Origin: Reticulitermes lucifugus
Taxonomy: Eukaryota; Arthropoda; Insecta; Blattodea; Rhinotermitidae
DNA length: 64,000 bases
Assembly: GCA_026260175.1 (NCBI GenBank)
Contig: JAKCWW010001138.1
Coordinates: 16,268 to 80,267 of the forward strand
Direction: 5' to 3'
A program made the position numbers and the translations under genes. The notes under the pieces were generated by a model that saw only the letters and a list, made by a program, of their open reading frames with translations, was not told where the DNA came from and searched no databases. This document shows, in pieces, positions 50,777 through 62,025 of the stretch (position 1 is its first letter; each line of letters begins with the position of its first letter).

Positions 50777-52004
50777 AGAAGTAGTCAGTTTTCCCTGCCG
50801 TTCATATAAATAATGCAATATTACAGCTACGCAATCATGCACAACTTAATGTAGCAACAAATTCTACAATAGATATTTTCAAGTGCAACTGTCACCCGTT
50901 TTCGTGGATATGAGGAGAGTCTTATTGGAAACCTCTATCAGCTTTCAGACAAATTGTCTTCTTATTTGCTGTGAATTCACTGACAGTTTCTACGCTAGTG
51001 TTTGGGTCTGTGCTACATGGCTGCAAACCTTCAGCTTCGAATGTAAGTTTCAGTTTGTGTTATCATGCGTGTAGTACTGTTCTGGAGTCCTCGGTTGGCC
51101 ATGAAAGCACGTCAAACAAACTTGTCCCCATTCAATACTCCATTGTAAATTGAGGCAATCACATGTTATAATTTGAGAACTAATTACAAATTTCATTACA
51201 GTATTTGCTTTCCATGCAGAAGTTATATGCTTTAAAATATGTGTACAGAATAAGTTTATAAATTTTAAATGTCGCCATGGGAAGCTTTTGCTTGACAACT
51301 GCTGTTCGAAACAGCTCATTTAGTAGCGTTTTAAGCGAACAGGCTGTGTTGCCGAGTTTCAGTTCTGTGCTGGAAAAGTACTTCCGCCGAATTAAAACCC
51401 GTTTTGATAAACACCTAGTCTCTGCCTAAAGGCTGTGTACTGTTAAATTTCTAGGGATTAAAGTGGTTCCAACATGAATTTGACAATTCAGCTCTATATA
51501 CAGCCAAACGTAAGAATATGTTGAATTTTTATGTCCGTATCTCATATACGTTGTTATGACGTAATATTTAGTTAGACACAGAGGTAAAATATCTGTTAAA
51601 AGTCCCTGTGTTTAATTAAACACCAAGCCATGAAAGCATATAGGGAAGTGTAGACATAGTTCCACGCATTCTTAACCTCGGAAATGGAGGACAGCAGTAT
51701 ACGTCGTTGTGTAGAGAGTAGATGATCACAAGAGTCAATCTGGACACCGTGGAGGGGAGGAAAATTCCTGTCTGCCTCGAGAATCGACCCCGATTCTTCG
51801 GTCAGGACTGGCTCAATCTACGGGATAAACTAGGAGATCGCCTAGGGCGGCAATATTTGGGGGTGAAAGGCAGGAATCAGGGGAGAAATTCTTTGACGAC
51901 TGCATCCCACATAACTCACAAGAAAGTCTATTATAGAACTTATGTTATACCGAAACTGTGAAGTCGCATTACATGAGGTTGAGGGGAAGGGTTCAGCCGT
52001 CCCT

Positions 52005-52361
52005 GTAAGTAGGTATGCCAGGTGAGTTCTGAACAACGTTATGGCGGGAAATTTTGAATTACGTTTTGAACCAATCAAAACCCTCTCTTTAGGTCACCTG
52101 ACATCGTCTAGCAAATCACAGATAAGGATCCCACCACTCCCTTTGCAGAGAGCGTAGAGGAGGTTTATGAAGTGTCGCTACACGTTTCTCAACCAGTAAG
52201 ACGCGAGATTACACTCCCTTCAAAAGGAGGGTGGAGGGCCTTGTCTGTGATTGGGGTGGATGGTGTCATGTGACCTGAATAAAAAACTCTGATTGGTTCA
52301 AAGCAAAATTCAAATTTTCACGCCAAAAAGTGGTGCAGAACTCCCGTAGCTTACCTATTCC
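52005..52361. mobile_element. Inverted-repeat MITE-like element
   Basis: Arms of more than 100 bases are reverse complements: aggtatgccaggtgagttctg at the left against cagaactcccgtagcttacct at the right; gaaccaatcaaaac against ctgattggttcaaag; ggtcacctgaca against tgtcatgtgacc; aatcacagataagg against ccttgtctgtgatt. There is no coding capacity and no clear target duplication. A non-autonomous DNA transposon is most likely. Confidence 0.65.
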
Positions 52362-52830
52362 CGTATGCAGTTATCCAGTCTGTAGACTAGTTACTGCAGT
52401 GACTGAGCTATACCGGTTCTATAGTTTAAAATAATAATAATAATCTGTAAGAGTAGGTGAAAACGTAAAGTTAAATTTTTCAAAAGAGCTTGTATTGTCA
52501 TGTGTTTGTGAATACAAGTACACCATTTGTCCGTTCCATTTGAACTCTTACATACCGTTCAGTGGTATTTATATTTTAAAGTCTCCATTCACTGTCCGGA
52601 ATTACGCACAACCCTCCAGAACATGACAGCCATAAAATGTCGCCATGATCAACAACGCGTGAAATTTCTCCAGTGTGTTGTTTGCCATGGAATGCTTTGT
52701 ATATTGCTAGCGGCTGTTCACATATTCCTAGACAGAAATGCGTGGACATGTCGCTTGATGTGAGCACATTTGACAAAAACCTATCGAAACTATGTCATCA
52801 GTCAAAAGCTTGTCGATATAGATCAATAAC

Positions 52831-52877
52831 ACCGGGTGTTCGAAATTTATGTTCCTCGAGTCCCATAAACACCCGGT
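52831..52877. repeat. Perfect 10-base inverted repeat
   Basis: accgggtgtt at 52831-52840 faces aacacccggt at 52868-52877. It resembles the tips of a very small inverted-repeat element. Confidence 0.4.
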
Positions 52878-52969
52878 AATATTAACACAATATTGTGGAA
52901 AATCTTCAGAACTACAGACCGACAGCTGAGCTTTATCATGCATCAGAATTTGTATTCTGCACTCCTTTA

Positions 52970-53250
52970 GGTGGCTGGCTGAGCCTAGCTATTCGTTATG
53001 GCTGGGCGGTCCGGAGATCGATCCCCGGTGGGAAGGGAGATTCTCTTCCCCAAAACCCTAACCGAGTGGCTCTGGGACACACCCAGCCTCCTCCAATACG
53101 TACCGGGCCCCTTCTCCGGGCTAAAGCGGCCGGGACGTTACGTTGATCACCCACCCTCATCTAGCGCCGAGGTTAGGACAGAGTAGAGCTGTATCTCTAG
53201 TCCCCCTCTGTGCCTTCATGGCATGTTATAGGCTGAACTTTACCTTTACA
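52970..53250 (+). mobile_element. SINE type C
   Basis: Head ggtggctggctgagcctagc, B box gagatcgatccccggtggg, cccagcctcctccaatacg body, and ccttcatggcatgttat then ctttaccttta end. Confidence 0.75.
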
Positions 53251-53439
53251 TCACTTCATTCCATATTTGATTCGAAAACGTATCCGTATACAACACAATT
53301 TTACTGTGCACTCCAAATGTTTCAAATAATGCAACCAACAAAGCACACTTTGATTTCAGGCTTCCGCCGCGAAGTTGATTAAATCTGCGGTCTTCTGGTG
53401 TATTACGCGGCGTCGTGTGGTAATTGTTTACCGACGTAT

Positions 53440-53636
53440 CCCCTGTGAGTGCGGCCGGGTGTACATCGGACAGACTAGTCGGGTCTATCGCCACCAGGAT
53501 TAAAGAGCATAGCCGCCACATACGGCTTGGGCATCCAGAAAAATCGGCAGTGGCGGAACATAGGCTCACTCAGGATCACCTCATTAGATTCCAAGACACC
53601 CAAATCCTCTCTACCAAATCCGGCTACATGGACCGA
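53440..53636 (+). pseudogene. Penelope-like GIY-YIG endonuclease, C-terminal fragment
   Basis: Two overlapping frames give the pattern of a Penelope endonuclease. The first has CECGRVYIGQTSR, the GIY-YIG strand with the upstream cysteines typical of this subfamily. After a one-base frameshift near 53480 the next has SIATRIKEHSRHIRLGHPEK then SAVAEH, carrying the conserved Arg and the KEH...H segment. It continues with a FQDTQILSTKSGYMDR-like stretch and runs into the sequence gap at 53637. In Penelope-like elements this domain nicks target DNA for reverse transcription. The frameshift and missing RT make it inactive. Start and end are set by the inverted terminal copy upstream and by the gap. 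Confidence 0.85.
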
Positions 53637-53714
53637 NNNNNNNNNNNNNNNNNNNNNNNNNNNNNNNNNNNNNNNNNNNNNNNNNNNNNNNNNNNNNNNN
53701 NNNNNNNNNNNNNN
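53637..53714. other. Assembly gap (78 N)
   Basis: A run of N lies inside the Penelope-like element, just after the endonuclease fragment. It probably hides the last residues and stop of the frame. Confidence 0.99.
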
Positions 53715-54790
53715 CCCCCATTAGTGGTGACTAGCCCACGGTCCTTTTGAGGACCACACTCTCCCTCTTCCTGTTCCTGTTCCTGTTGCACGTTTTTCCA
53801 TTTCCCAGTGCTGCTTTTCCTTTAGCTGCATCTGTTTCTATAATTTCCTCCGGTTGTAGCTGCCCCCCCCTCCCAATTCTCTTCTCCATCTGCGATCTGG
53901 TTCCTTTTCCTTTCTATTCCTACTTTTTGATTCGCCTGGTTTTTTTTTCCATCGATTGATTTAGTTTGAAACATTTTACATTCTGTATTTTTAATTTTCC
54001 TTTGTCTTTACTTTTTTACTTTTATACCCCTATTTTTGTTTTAATTTCATAATTTTGTTTTTATTGTTTGCTCAATTTCATTTATTTTTATAATTTTTAG
54101 TTACGATTTTTATTTTTTTATTTTTCTTTTCTTTTCAATTTTCATGTTCGATGTTAATACTTTAATTTTTCAATTTAACTATTTCTTTATTCTATTTTTA
54201 ATTTTCTCTTGTTTCCCTTTATTTATGATTACTATTCTCAAATTTATTTTATTCCTTATTTGTTTTACTTCTCTTTTTATAATTTTATTTTTTCCTTGGT
54301 TATTTTACGATTCGCTCTTTTACTCATAATTCGTTTATTTGGTTTACTTCCCTTCCCCGTTATTGCTGCATTCCATACAATTTTCTCCCATTATTCTCAC
54401 CCTGCCCCAAGGGCAGCACTTGGCCATACTGAGACCGGTTCTCGCACAGGTAACCGAGAAGCCACTTTTCGTGTCTCTCCTCACCCCCCCCACCCTCCCA
54501 CTCGCTGTTTTGATTCTTTATTCTTCTAATTTATTCATTTATATTTTTAATTTTTATTGTTCGTTTATTTGGGATTTATTTATCTAGCTTCATCCTTATA
54601 TTTTCCTCCTTCACTGTTATTCTATTCCATATATGTTTTTACAACTGTCTTAGCTATTTGCATTCTCGATACCCCCAGCAGCTATATGTTGTTTGTATCC
54701 ACCCCTCTCTCACACTGTTGGCTGTCATCACATCACACGTTTTACTACCCCGCCGTACTTTCCAGAATTTGAGTTATAGGCTTTCTTTCC
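53715..54790 (+). other. Pyrimidine-rich 3' region of the Penelope-like element
   Basis: About 1 kb of strongly T- and C-rich sequence follows the endonuclease fragment. The open frames in it are long only because of base composition and encode low-complexity Phe/Leu/Ser strings, not a protein. Confidence 0.6.
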
Positions 54791-54808
54791 CACTCGGACT
54801 CTTGACCC

Positions 54809-54843
54809 GTGAGGATGGGACTGATACGTTGTTCCGAAACGTC
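54809..54843 (+). ncRNA. Hammerhead-like motif in Penelope right terminal copy
   Basis: GTGAGGA, one T, then GGGAC and GTTCC around a 9-base loop, then GAAAC and GTC. The first core base is G instead of C, which should cripple cleavage; helix II survives with one G-U pair. ACGT between GAAA and the cleavage site leaves no helix III loop, as in dimer-dependent Penelope hammerheads. Confidence 0.5.
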
Positions 54844-54908
54844 AGTAAACAATTACCAAACGACGCCGCGTAATACCCCAGAAGACCGGAGATTTCTTCA
54901 ACAAAGTA

Positions 54909-54954
54909 CACATTCGTGGATCACAAATAAATGCATTTATAGTCCACGAATGTG
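54909..54954. repeat. Perfect 12-base hairpin beside the Penelope-like element
   Basis: cacattcgtgga at 54909-54920 is the exact inverse of 54943-54954 around a 22-base AT-rich loop. A TG run follows. Confidence 0.7.
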
Positions 54955-54969
54955 TGTGTGTGTGTGTAC

Positions 54970-56050
54970 CTTGTTGGTTGCATTATTTGACATATCTTGC
55001 AAAACTACGCCATCTCTTCTTAAGGTTTTTAAACTTAAACCATAATAAATAGCTTTTTACTATAGGTCTAATTCTTACTGCTATATATACAAAAGGGAAG
55101 ATGGATGGTGATTTATTGTCTAAGGGTATATGTTATTCACTCACAGAGCATGTAGTTACTCTCACTGTCTGACAGATGGCATTAATCGTCAGACGATGAA
55201 AAAGGGAAAGAAATTAGAAAAGAGACGTGTATTTCTGAGAGCAGAAGGAGAATCACTTTGCGGGTTCTTGAGGTTCAGGTGTCCCTTTTAATGGGATACG
55301 ATGAAGCGTCACATCCCAGAAGAATGGAGAACTAGAGAATCCCTCTGTTTTCGCGTTGAAGTACTTGGTACCATTGGATTTTAAAGATCTCATGCCCGTT
55401 ACACATTACAGTGCGTTTCTTTTATTGTTGTGTTGCGCAGTTCAGCTTTCGTGGGCAGTGCCGGCTGATGCAGGTTTTCTATGCTATGAAGCTGCTGTTT
55501 TCAGTGCCTGGATGAAGTAAATGTCCTCTATACGTACTGCGATTATATTTAACATGATGAATTACAGCAAAATAATGTAAAAATTTGTTAATTACTTGCG
55601 CATTCTAGTGTTGTTATTGCACGCGATGTAGATGAAAAGTAGGGTTTCAGACAGGCCACAGCACAGGGTCCATGTTACAGTTCTGACTTATATAATGATA
55701 TATTCAAAGCGAGCTTGCTTACTCATAAATCGCTCAAGCAGGTCCTGCCTTGACTAAAATGGGTTTATCTGACACGTAACCTTGAAATGTGACATTTTCA
55801 GCCCTCCCATCTAAGCCTGGGTGTTAGACAATATCCCAACATTCAAATATTAGGTTAGTAATTTAATAATGCTGCTCTGCGTGCCGTCTTTGTGTCCTTG
55901 TATGTGTGTCTACACGTTCCCAAATAATGCGTCAGTTGTATCGGCAACATCTACCCTATATATATGTACACTGTGTTTGTGAATAACGGTTCAGTGCAAA
56001 CACATACATGCGAATTTTCTTATTTATATATTTATTTCATAAATTAACCA
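54970..56050. other. No gene recognised
   Basis: Sequence at 54970-54995, reversed, matches 53318-53342 left of the Penelope-like element (aaataatgcaaccaacaa), so an outer inverted repeat extends into this stretch. The remainder is plain AT-rich DNA. Confidence 0.45.
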
Positions 56051-56054
56051 ATTA

Positions 56055-56260
56055 TTTTATTATTTAACAACGCTGCTATTAGCACAGATTATATAGTGTC
56101 AAATGGTAGCAGCTTTAATAAATAATGAATTGGAAGGGAAGTGGAAGGAATTAGTTTAGTCTAGTTTGGAGTATTATCCCAGCATGCGTCTGCAGAAACT
56201 GAGACAAACCACGAAAAATCCTCCCAATAGAGCTGGTCATCGGGCAAACATCCGAAAAAG
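56055..56260 (+). repeat. Interspersed repeat family E
   Basis: tatttaacaacgctgctatt then atatagtgtcaaatgg, and further on cccagcatgcgtctgcag and aaccacgaaaaatcctccc. The opening block recurs at 18538 and 47229 and, reversed, near 57580. The layout suggests a composite SINE or DNA-element remnant; class uncertain. Confidence 0.45.
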
Positions 56261-56339
56261 GAACTTCTCGAATAGGAAGGAAGTTTCACACTCTAGAGGA
56301 AGAATATAGATTGGGTTTGAAAACAACGTGCCGTGGAGA

Positions 56340-56500
56340 AGGCATGGATGTCACTAAGAGGACTCATTAGGAGAATGAGGGAATAAAAAATTAGTAGATC
56401 AATAGTCTATTTATATCCTTGATTACGTATTACTAAGATAATAAAATAAAGGATAGTAAGGTGGGTGGGACATATAGCATGTATGTGGGCGATAAGCAAT
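56340..56500 (+). pseudogene. Possible LINE C-terminal fragment
   Basis: RIVRWVGHIACMWAI recalls the RMRWAGHVARM block of the other LINE fragments. The rest is too decayed to align. Confidence 0.35.
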
Positions 56501-56900
56501 ACACATACTACATTTCAATGAAATATTCTGAAGAAAATAAGTAACTTAAAAGAACTAGGAGTAGCAGGAACAACATTATTAAAATGTGTCTTGAGGAAAC
56601 GTGTATTTTAAGGTACTTGTAAAGAGTTTCTTTTAACAATTTCCCGTTGAAATATCAAAGAATTTTGGACTGTAGTTTAAAATAATCTCTTAAATATTTC
56701 TGCCTTGTTGGAAGCCTGCATGATGCATTAGTAGTAGGCGTTATTCTTTTTCGGAGATCGGCAACTTTTCAATGTCATCTGAGATGTCAAACATCGAAAT
56801 TTACACTCTGTTCACAGTTTGTTTTCATTGTCGACATAGAACAATGGAAGAAGACCTGCCCACATGCAACAAACTACTACTGTTCCAACCGAAATTCTTG

Positions 56901-56929
56901 TATTATTATTATTATTATTATTATTATTA
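56901..56929. repeat. TAT microsatellite
   Basis: About ten TAT units, 770 bases upstream of the receptor exon. Confidence 0.95.
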
Positions 56930-57079
56930 CAAGCACTTTCTACTCCCTTGAGTGCAGAAACAACAATAAACAATTTATGACGAGACCCATTGTTATAAAC
57001 ACCATTGTAATCACCTTAATTTTTATCATTATGATAATCAGTATTATGTTCGTTATTGTAGTTCTTATTATTATACCTA

Positions 57080-57372
57080 TGGAGCTTAATGGCTCAGCGG
57101 ATAGTGTCTAGGCTACAGGATAGACGATCGAGGACCAGTGCGTTGATTTCCGACATAGATAGAGAAACTCTGTATTCCAAAACCACCATACGGACTTTGG
57201 GACCCAACCAGCCTCCTATTTAATGGGTACAGTGGGCTGTTTGCAAGTGGGTAAAGCAGCCGTGGAGCGAAACAAACCGCTATCCTGCATCTAGTGCCAA
57301 GGCTAAGAAAGCAGGAAGCTAAAGCTCCAGTTCCCCATATGCCTTCATGGAGTTAACAGGCACAATTTACTA
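57080..57372 (+). mobile_element. SINE type C, divergent, upstream of the receptor exon
   Basis: atggagcttaatggctcagc head, cccaaccagcctcctatttaa, gggtaaagcagccg, ctagtgccaaggctaag and ccttcatggagttaac end. It lies 325 bases before the exon, in the presumed intron. Confidence 0.6.
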
Positions 57373-57697
57373 TACGTATGAACTGTAATTACTATCATGT
57401 CATCGGGCAATCTGTAAGAGTCTTGATTTCTAATCGGGCGATTTCTCAGCCTGTGCATCCGCTATACCCACCGTAGATTATCGTTTTCCTCACCTCCCCC
57501 CCCAGGCAAATGCCGGAAAAACACACCGATTAAGACACAACCACCTCCATCCTAATACCTTAAAGTCCATAAAATTAATCATCTTATCACTCGATGCTGT
57601 ATATTGTTCTATACGTTGGGTGTCATTAAATAATCCACAAAACACAAAAATCACCATTCCTGGATATGTGTAAGTATGTGTGTTACGTTGCTTGCAG

Positions 57698-57809
57698 GCA
57701 CGACTGTAAGGCAGCAGAGCGTTAGCTGGAGGACAGAGCACAAGGCTGCCCGTACCCTGGGTATTATAATGGGCGCCTTCATGATCTGCTGGCTTCCATT
57801 CTTCCTCTG
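57698..57809 (+). CDS. Internal exon of a beta-adrenergic-like octopamine receptor (TM6)
   Basis: The exon follows a cttgcag acceptor ending at 57697 and ends before a gtaag donor starting at 57810. It carries two bases of a split codon, 36 codons, then two bases (TG) of another split codon, probably Trp. The translation runs from a basic stretch ([17 protein letters not shown]) into helix 6 ([18 protein letters not shown]). The class A signature is intact: F6.44, C6.47, W6.48, P6.50 and F6.51-F6.52. The [13 protein letters not shown] run before the helix is typical of insect Oct-beta receptors, plasma-membrane GPCRs that couple octopamine to Gs and cAMP; D1-like dopamine and 5-HT7 receptors usually differ here. 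Subtype (beta1, 2 or 3) cannot be decided. The exon is isolated among repeats, as expected for a neuropeptide or amine receptor gene with very long introns. No disabling change is seen. Amine receptor identity is near certain; the octopamine-beta call is likely. Confidence 0.88.
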
Positions 57810-60705
57810 GTAAGACTTTGCAACAACTATGTTAACACTCTTACCTAAAACTTCCTTGAGGGTGCATGATGGTCAAATAGTGACATAAATCATTACATCT
57901 TATTAAAAAGATTCTATATTCTATTTTCACAGCACTACTGGTATTCATAGACACATAGGAAATTCATACGAGTTTAATGATCCAGTAGGAACAGTTCCAC
58001 AAGGCATCAGTAAAATAGTTGACCGGGACTGGTCATTTTACTGCCACAATAGCTGGGAAAAGACAATTGAAGACAGCGAGGCAGGCCAAGGAAAAATTAA
58101 TATATGTAACACCAGTTTTTTTTACTTCACCATGATAATTCACGACAGATATGTATTTTCCTTGAAAGGCAGTGTCTGACGGAAGTATTTACAGATATAG
58201 ATACGTTACTCATTGCGCGAAGGTTGGCAATGAATTGTGAAATATTGCAAGGATTGTTACCAGGATCGACATAGGGATGGTTTTTTGGACAAACACGAGC
58301 TTCACCTGGCCTGCACGACGTTTCGGATGAGGCAAATACTGCCTCATCTGCCACAAAAGTCCAGGCATGCTATGGTTTATTTCCACTACAAAAGCAAGGC
58401 TTTCGTCTGACACTTGCCAAGTCTGGCAGTATCTGACTCCCCACTCCCACCACTCCCAAAGCAGTTTCCCGCTGCCATACACCCACTTGCCAGAACTCAA
58501 AATCGCAAATTCGTGCCGCAGACTATACTTTAGTACGAAATTCAAATGTTTTATTTGTAAGGTGGTGTGTGCTTCAATATGAACAGCGTTTCCATGGCAA
58601 CTATTACAGTAACCAATAGACTGTTTCCAATTTAGTCGCCGTTAATGGTAGGATAGCTGACTCCCTCTGTGTGGCCAACACCACCTCAATATTGGTAGCT
58701 TATTGATAACTGCAGAGGGCAATTATTGCGTCATAATGGGAACCAGACGTGCAATAGCACAGGTATGAATTGCAACACGATGTATAAGGTAATTAGCTAG
58801 ATGTGGAATGTTGGATGGGATCGATTTGAAATAATTATGCCAGGTGTCTGCATGTATACGTATATACAAGCGCCAAACGTTAATAATAATTAGTAACAAA
58901 AATCTATAATTCCCTCAGAATTAACGAGATAGTAACTTTAAAAGTTTTAGTTGAAATTCGTACCATCTCAGAATTACTCCGTTTCATTTGCGGAAAAAGT
59001 GAATTTTGTATCTATGTATAAAGACTTGTGTATTTGTTGACTTCACTAAAGCATTCCTTACTGCTACCAGCACTGCCAGCACCAAAGCTTGGCATTTGAC
59101 ATAATCTTCAGCCATTTTTTTATCTCCCACTCTCACAGCCTATTTGACTACGATCCAACCAATGTTACAGCCTACTTATATCTGCATTAAAAAAAACCAT
59201 TCTTCCACGATTATTTAGCACACACTTCTTGGCTTCCTATTTGAGCCTCAAAACTAGGCCACTGTATTTTCTTATACTTCAGTATTCTAAGAATAACAGG
59301 TTACCTATATAAATCACAGTTTCCTTTTTATGAAATATATAAATCCGTCACTTAAAACAGTAGTTCTTACGATTGGGTGTGAAATAGCCTCTCTGGGGTT
59401 AGGAGACATGCTAATATTTTCTCTTTTACAGCAAAAGTTAAACATTTAATCACATCGCCTTAATTTTATAGCTATGCTATATTTTAGATATAAAATCGAC
59501 CTGCTTAATGATTTGTGATATATGTTCGAGATCACATTCTGGAGGAAAATGGGTGCGAGATGCAGTAAAACCTAAGAACAGCGGACTTAAAGTATCGTAC
59601 TTAGGTTGATATATGCTCTGCGCCATTTATTTTCAGATAAGGTTGTTCATAATGTATGATCCTCCCTTAGGGCAAGAGACCATCTTTCACTCCCTCCCTA
59701 ATGGCATTAAAACAACTGCACTCCACCACTGTGGGTTAGTCATATTACGTCACTGACATCCAAACTCGGTCGCTAACCGTCGGTTTCTAAATCCGGACAT
59801 AGGGACTTGATTCCAACTGTTACCATTGAGTAGAAGAAAAAAGTAGTGGTTCCCTCCGAAACGTCAGCACCTATATCCCAAATTACACGCCTTCGAATCC
59901 CACGAGACAGCACACTACGCTATATGCCACTCTTAAATCCTGTCACGTTTGCTCTTTCCATGTTACAAATTGTACTGTTTGTATGGGAAGTCAGAGACTG
60001 ATGCCCAGAATTGGGAAACAGGAGCAAATTATATGAAGCTCTGATTTGGAGAAATCTGCATTCACCCTTGTACTAACAATTTACTACACATGGAATTGCA
60101 AACCCCACGTTCATTTATGCATATCAATTCCCTGCAGAGCGCAAGGGATATAGAAAAACACAACAGTACAATTAACTTCAAGCTGAGCACTCACTTGTAT
60201 ATTTAACCGCTCCTATTCGAAACGACGCATTATTTTGTATACTTCAAATAATACTCTCTATTGAAAATTGGTGTTGTTTAACTGATATATTTATTCGTTC
60301 TGCTGTTTTGTTTACTTAAAAATGCCTTCTAAATTGCGTCTAGTAGTGAAAAATGTTTATCAATACAATCTTTCTGGATGACGTCATATACGTTTGTAGA
60401 CAGCAAACTTTCGGAAGAACCTACTACCTCCATCTTCGAATTTCTTTTATGTAATACCTTATTCATTCTTTACATAATAGGCGTCTTACAATTACCCCCT
60501 CAAGTAATCTAAGAAATCGCAGAATTGCGGTTGCCATGTCATTACACTTTCTCTTTGTCTACTTTCTCCTCTGTCCGTCTCTTCTTTCTCATATCTCTGC
60601 TTACTTTCCCCTCCTGCCATATCCTCCTAGCTCCCATTTTCATCTCTCCTCCTTTCTTCTGTTTTCTCTTCTTTTTTCAACTCTCTTCTCTCCCCTTCTC
60701 TTTAC
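57810..60705 (+). other. Downstream intron sequence of the receptor gene (presumed)
   Basis: After the donor at 57810 no exon resembling TM7 (an NPxxY-type helix) was recognised through the end of the window, so the next exon probably lies beyond it. The stretch is AT-rich. It holds a strong hairpin at 58311-58367 and a decayed Penelope-type motif near 59848-59880. A minus-strand open frame at 58210-58545 has no recognised domain and looks fortuitous. Confidence 0.5.
58311..58367 (-). repeat. Strong hairpin resembling a Penelope hammerhead with altered core
   Basis: gatgaggca at 58326-58334 pairs perfectly with tgcctcatc at 58340-58348 around a 5-base loop. On the minus strand this stem is followed by CGAAACGTC, and outer segments GCCTGGAC and GTGCAGGC can pair with one mismatch. 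The CTGA half of the core is replaced, so cleavage is unlikely. Confidence 0.5.
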
Positions 60706-60958
60706 TGTCGCACTACAGCCTAACTCGAGCCTAGGCCACCTCACTGTTGAAATCTCTAAATCACACACAATCACACACACACACACACACGGTAGGTCTC
60801 CTCTGGACAAGGGACCAGTTCGTCGCAGAGACCGATACCTAAAAACACACAACAAACATAAGAGATGAATATCCATGCCCCCACCAAGAGTCGAACCCGC
60901 GATCCCTGTTCTGGATCAGCCGCAGACCTACGCCTTAGACCGCATGGCAACAGGGAAC
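60706..60958 (-). mobile_element. SINE type B with CA-repeat expansion
   Basis: The reverse complement gives a head with B box (gcgggttcgactcttggtgg) and the usual body. A CA run at 60766-60790 replaces part of the segment between cctaccg and tgtgtgattt. Confidence 0.75.
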
Positions 60959-61794
60959 GGGCTTCTCTTCCGTTCCTCTCTCTAATTTTAATTCACTTCT
61001 GACCTATCACACACATTTCTTGGCAAGTCACTTATCTTCCTGCCCTTCAAAATATATAAAATAATAATTGTTCATACTTATTTAACAGAACTGAATCAAC
61101 CACTTGACACATGCGGTTAAATGAAAAGGTCGGAGATATAACTGATACGTCACGGCTGACTTCACAGCCAAAAGCCGTGACCTCATGACCCACTGAAATG
61201 TGTTATTTTGAAATTCTCGTGCAGAACGAGAAGATAATCAGCTACCGCAACCGGTGTTCGAATTTTGAAACTTATGAACAAGAAAACAAAATTATAACGC
61301 GTCCTTCCGATCAGAATATTGTCCTTCCAAGAGTTCAGTCTATTTACGTCACGATTATTGATTGCCGTTAGGGTATGTATTACGTAAAGGTAGACACGAA
61401 CTGAAGTCATTTACCTCAGTCACAGGGAAAAGGGAAATACAAAAACACGGTCACTATATAATGCAAACTGCAACCTTCCAATGACTGACACACTTGTCGC
61501 GCGAACACAAGAGTAGAGTCTAAATCGCTTTAATGTTTAATTTAGTTCTCGGAACTTACTGAAATTTTAAGGCGCATTCAGTATTTCAGTTGAAATAGCT
61601 TCTAATTATAAAATTATTACTGAAGATTCTTTTTTGGAAAAATAAGGAATTACTGCCTCTAAATTTAAATGGAAGGCCCGTGAAAACCCGCAAAAATCTC
61701 ATTTAGGACACCGGTCTCCAAGCGAAATTGATCGATTAAATCCTGAATAAAATTCCGGAGAATGAGCTACCTTACCACGATACTGGATAACAGA

Positions 61795-62025
61795 GGAGCA
61801 GTTCCTTAGCTCCCACTAGCCTGAATGATTGACAGTGGTCAGCCTCACGCTACGTCCACATTACCAATGGCGAAAGCCACTCTTTACCCATTAATTAGGA
61901 GCTGAATATTTGCCAGAGCCGGTCTTGAAACTTTGTAAAAAAGATAAATTTCTTGCTCTTGCAGGGAGTCGAACCACGATTCCTTGAGTGTCTAGTAATT
62001 AGCCTAGTCCCTATACCAAGTATTT
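61795..62025 (-). mobile_element. SINE type C, divergent
   Basis: Minus strand: cttggtatagggactaggc head, B-box-like gtggttcgactccctgcaag, cagctcctaattaatgggta body, and gcgtgaggctgaccactg. Confidence 0.55.

Larger units (their letters stand above)
53351..54897 (+). mobile_element. Truncated Penelope-like element with inverted terminal copies
   Basis: A GIY-YIG endonuclease fragment and a long pyrimidine-rich 3' region sit between two copies of a Penelope-type end in opposite orientation. 53351-53437 is the reverse complement of 54836-54890 plus a tail (cggcggaagcctgaaatc type) that the right copy lacks. A near-perfect 13-base duplication (caacaaag, C or T, acac) lies at both edges, consistent with target-site duplication. 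Inverted or tandem pseudo-LTRs and hammerhead motifs are established for Penelope-like elements. The reverse transcriptase domain is absent, so this is a severely 5'-truncated copy. A 78-base gap interrupts it. Confidence 0.75.

Noticed and set aside
53747-54772. Chain of long plus-strand open frames
   Set aside because: Pyrimidine-rich 3' region of a Penelope-like element; translations are low-complexity Phe/Leu/Ser strings.
58210-58545. 111-codon minus-strand frame next to the receptor exon
   Set aside because: No recognised domain, opposite strand to the receptor, and it crosses the hammerhead-like hairpin; likely fortuitous.
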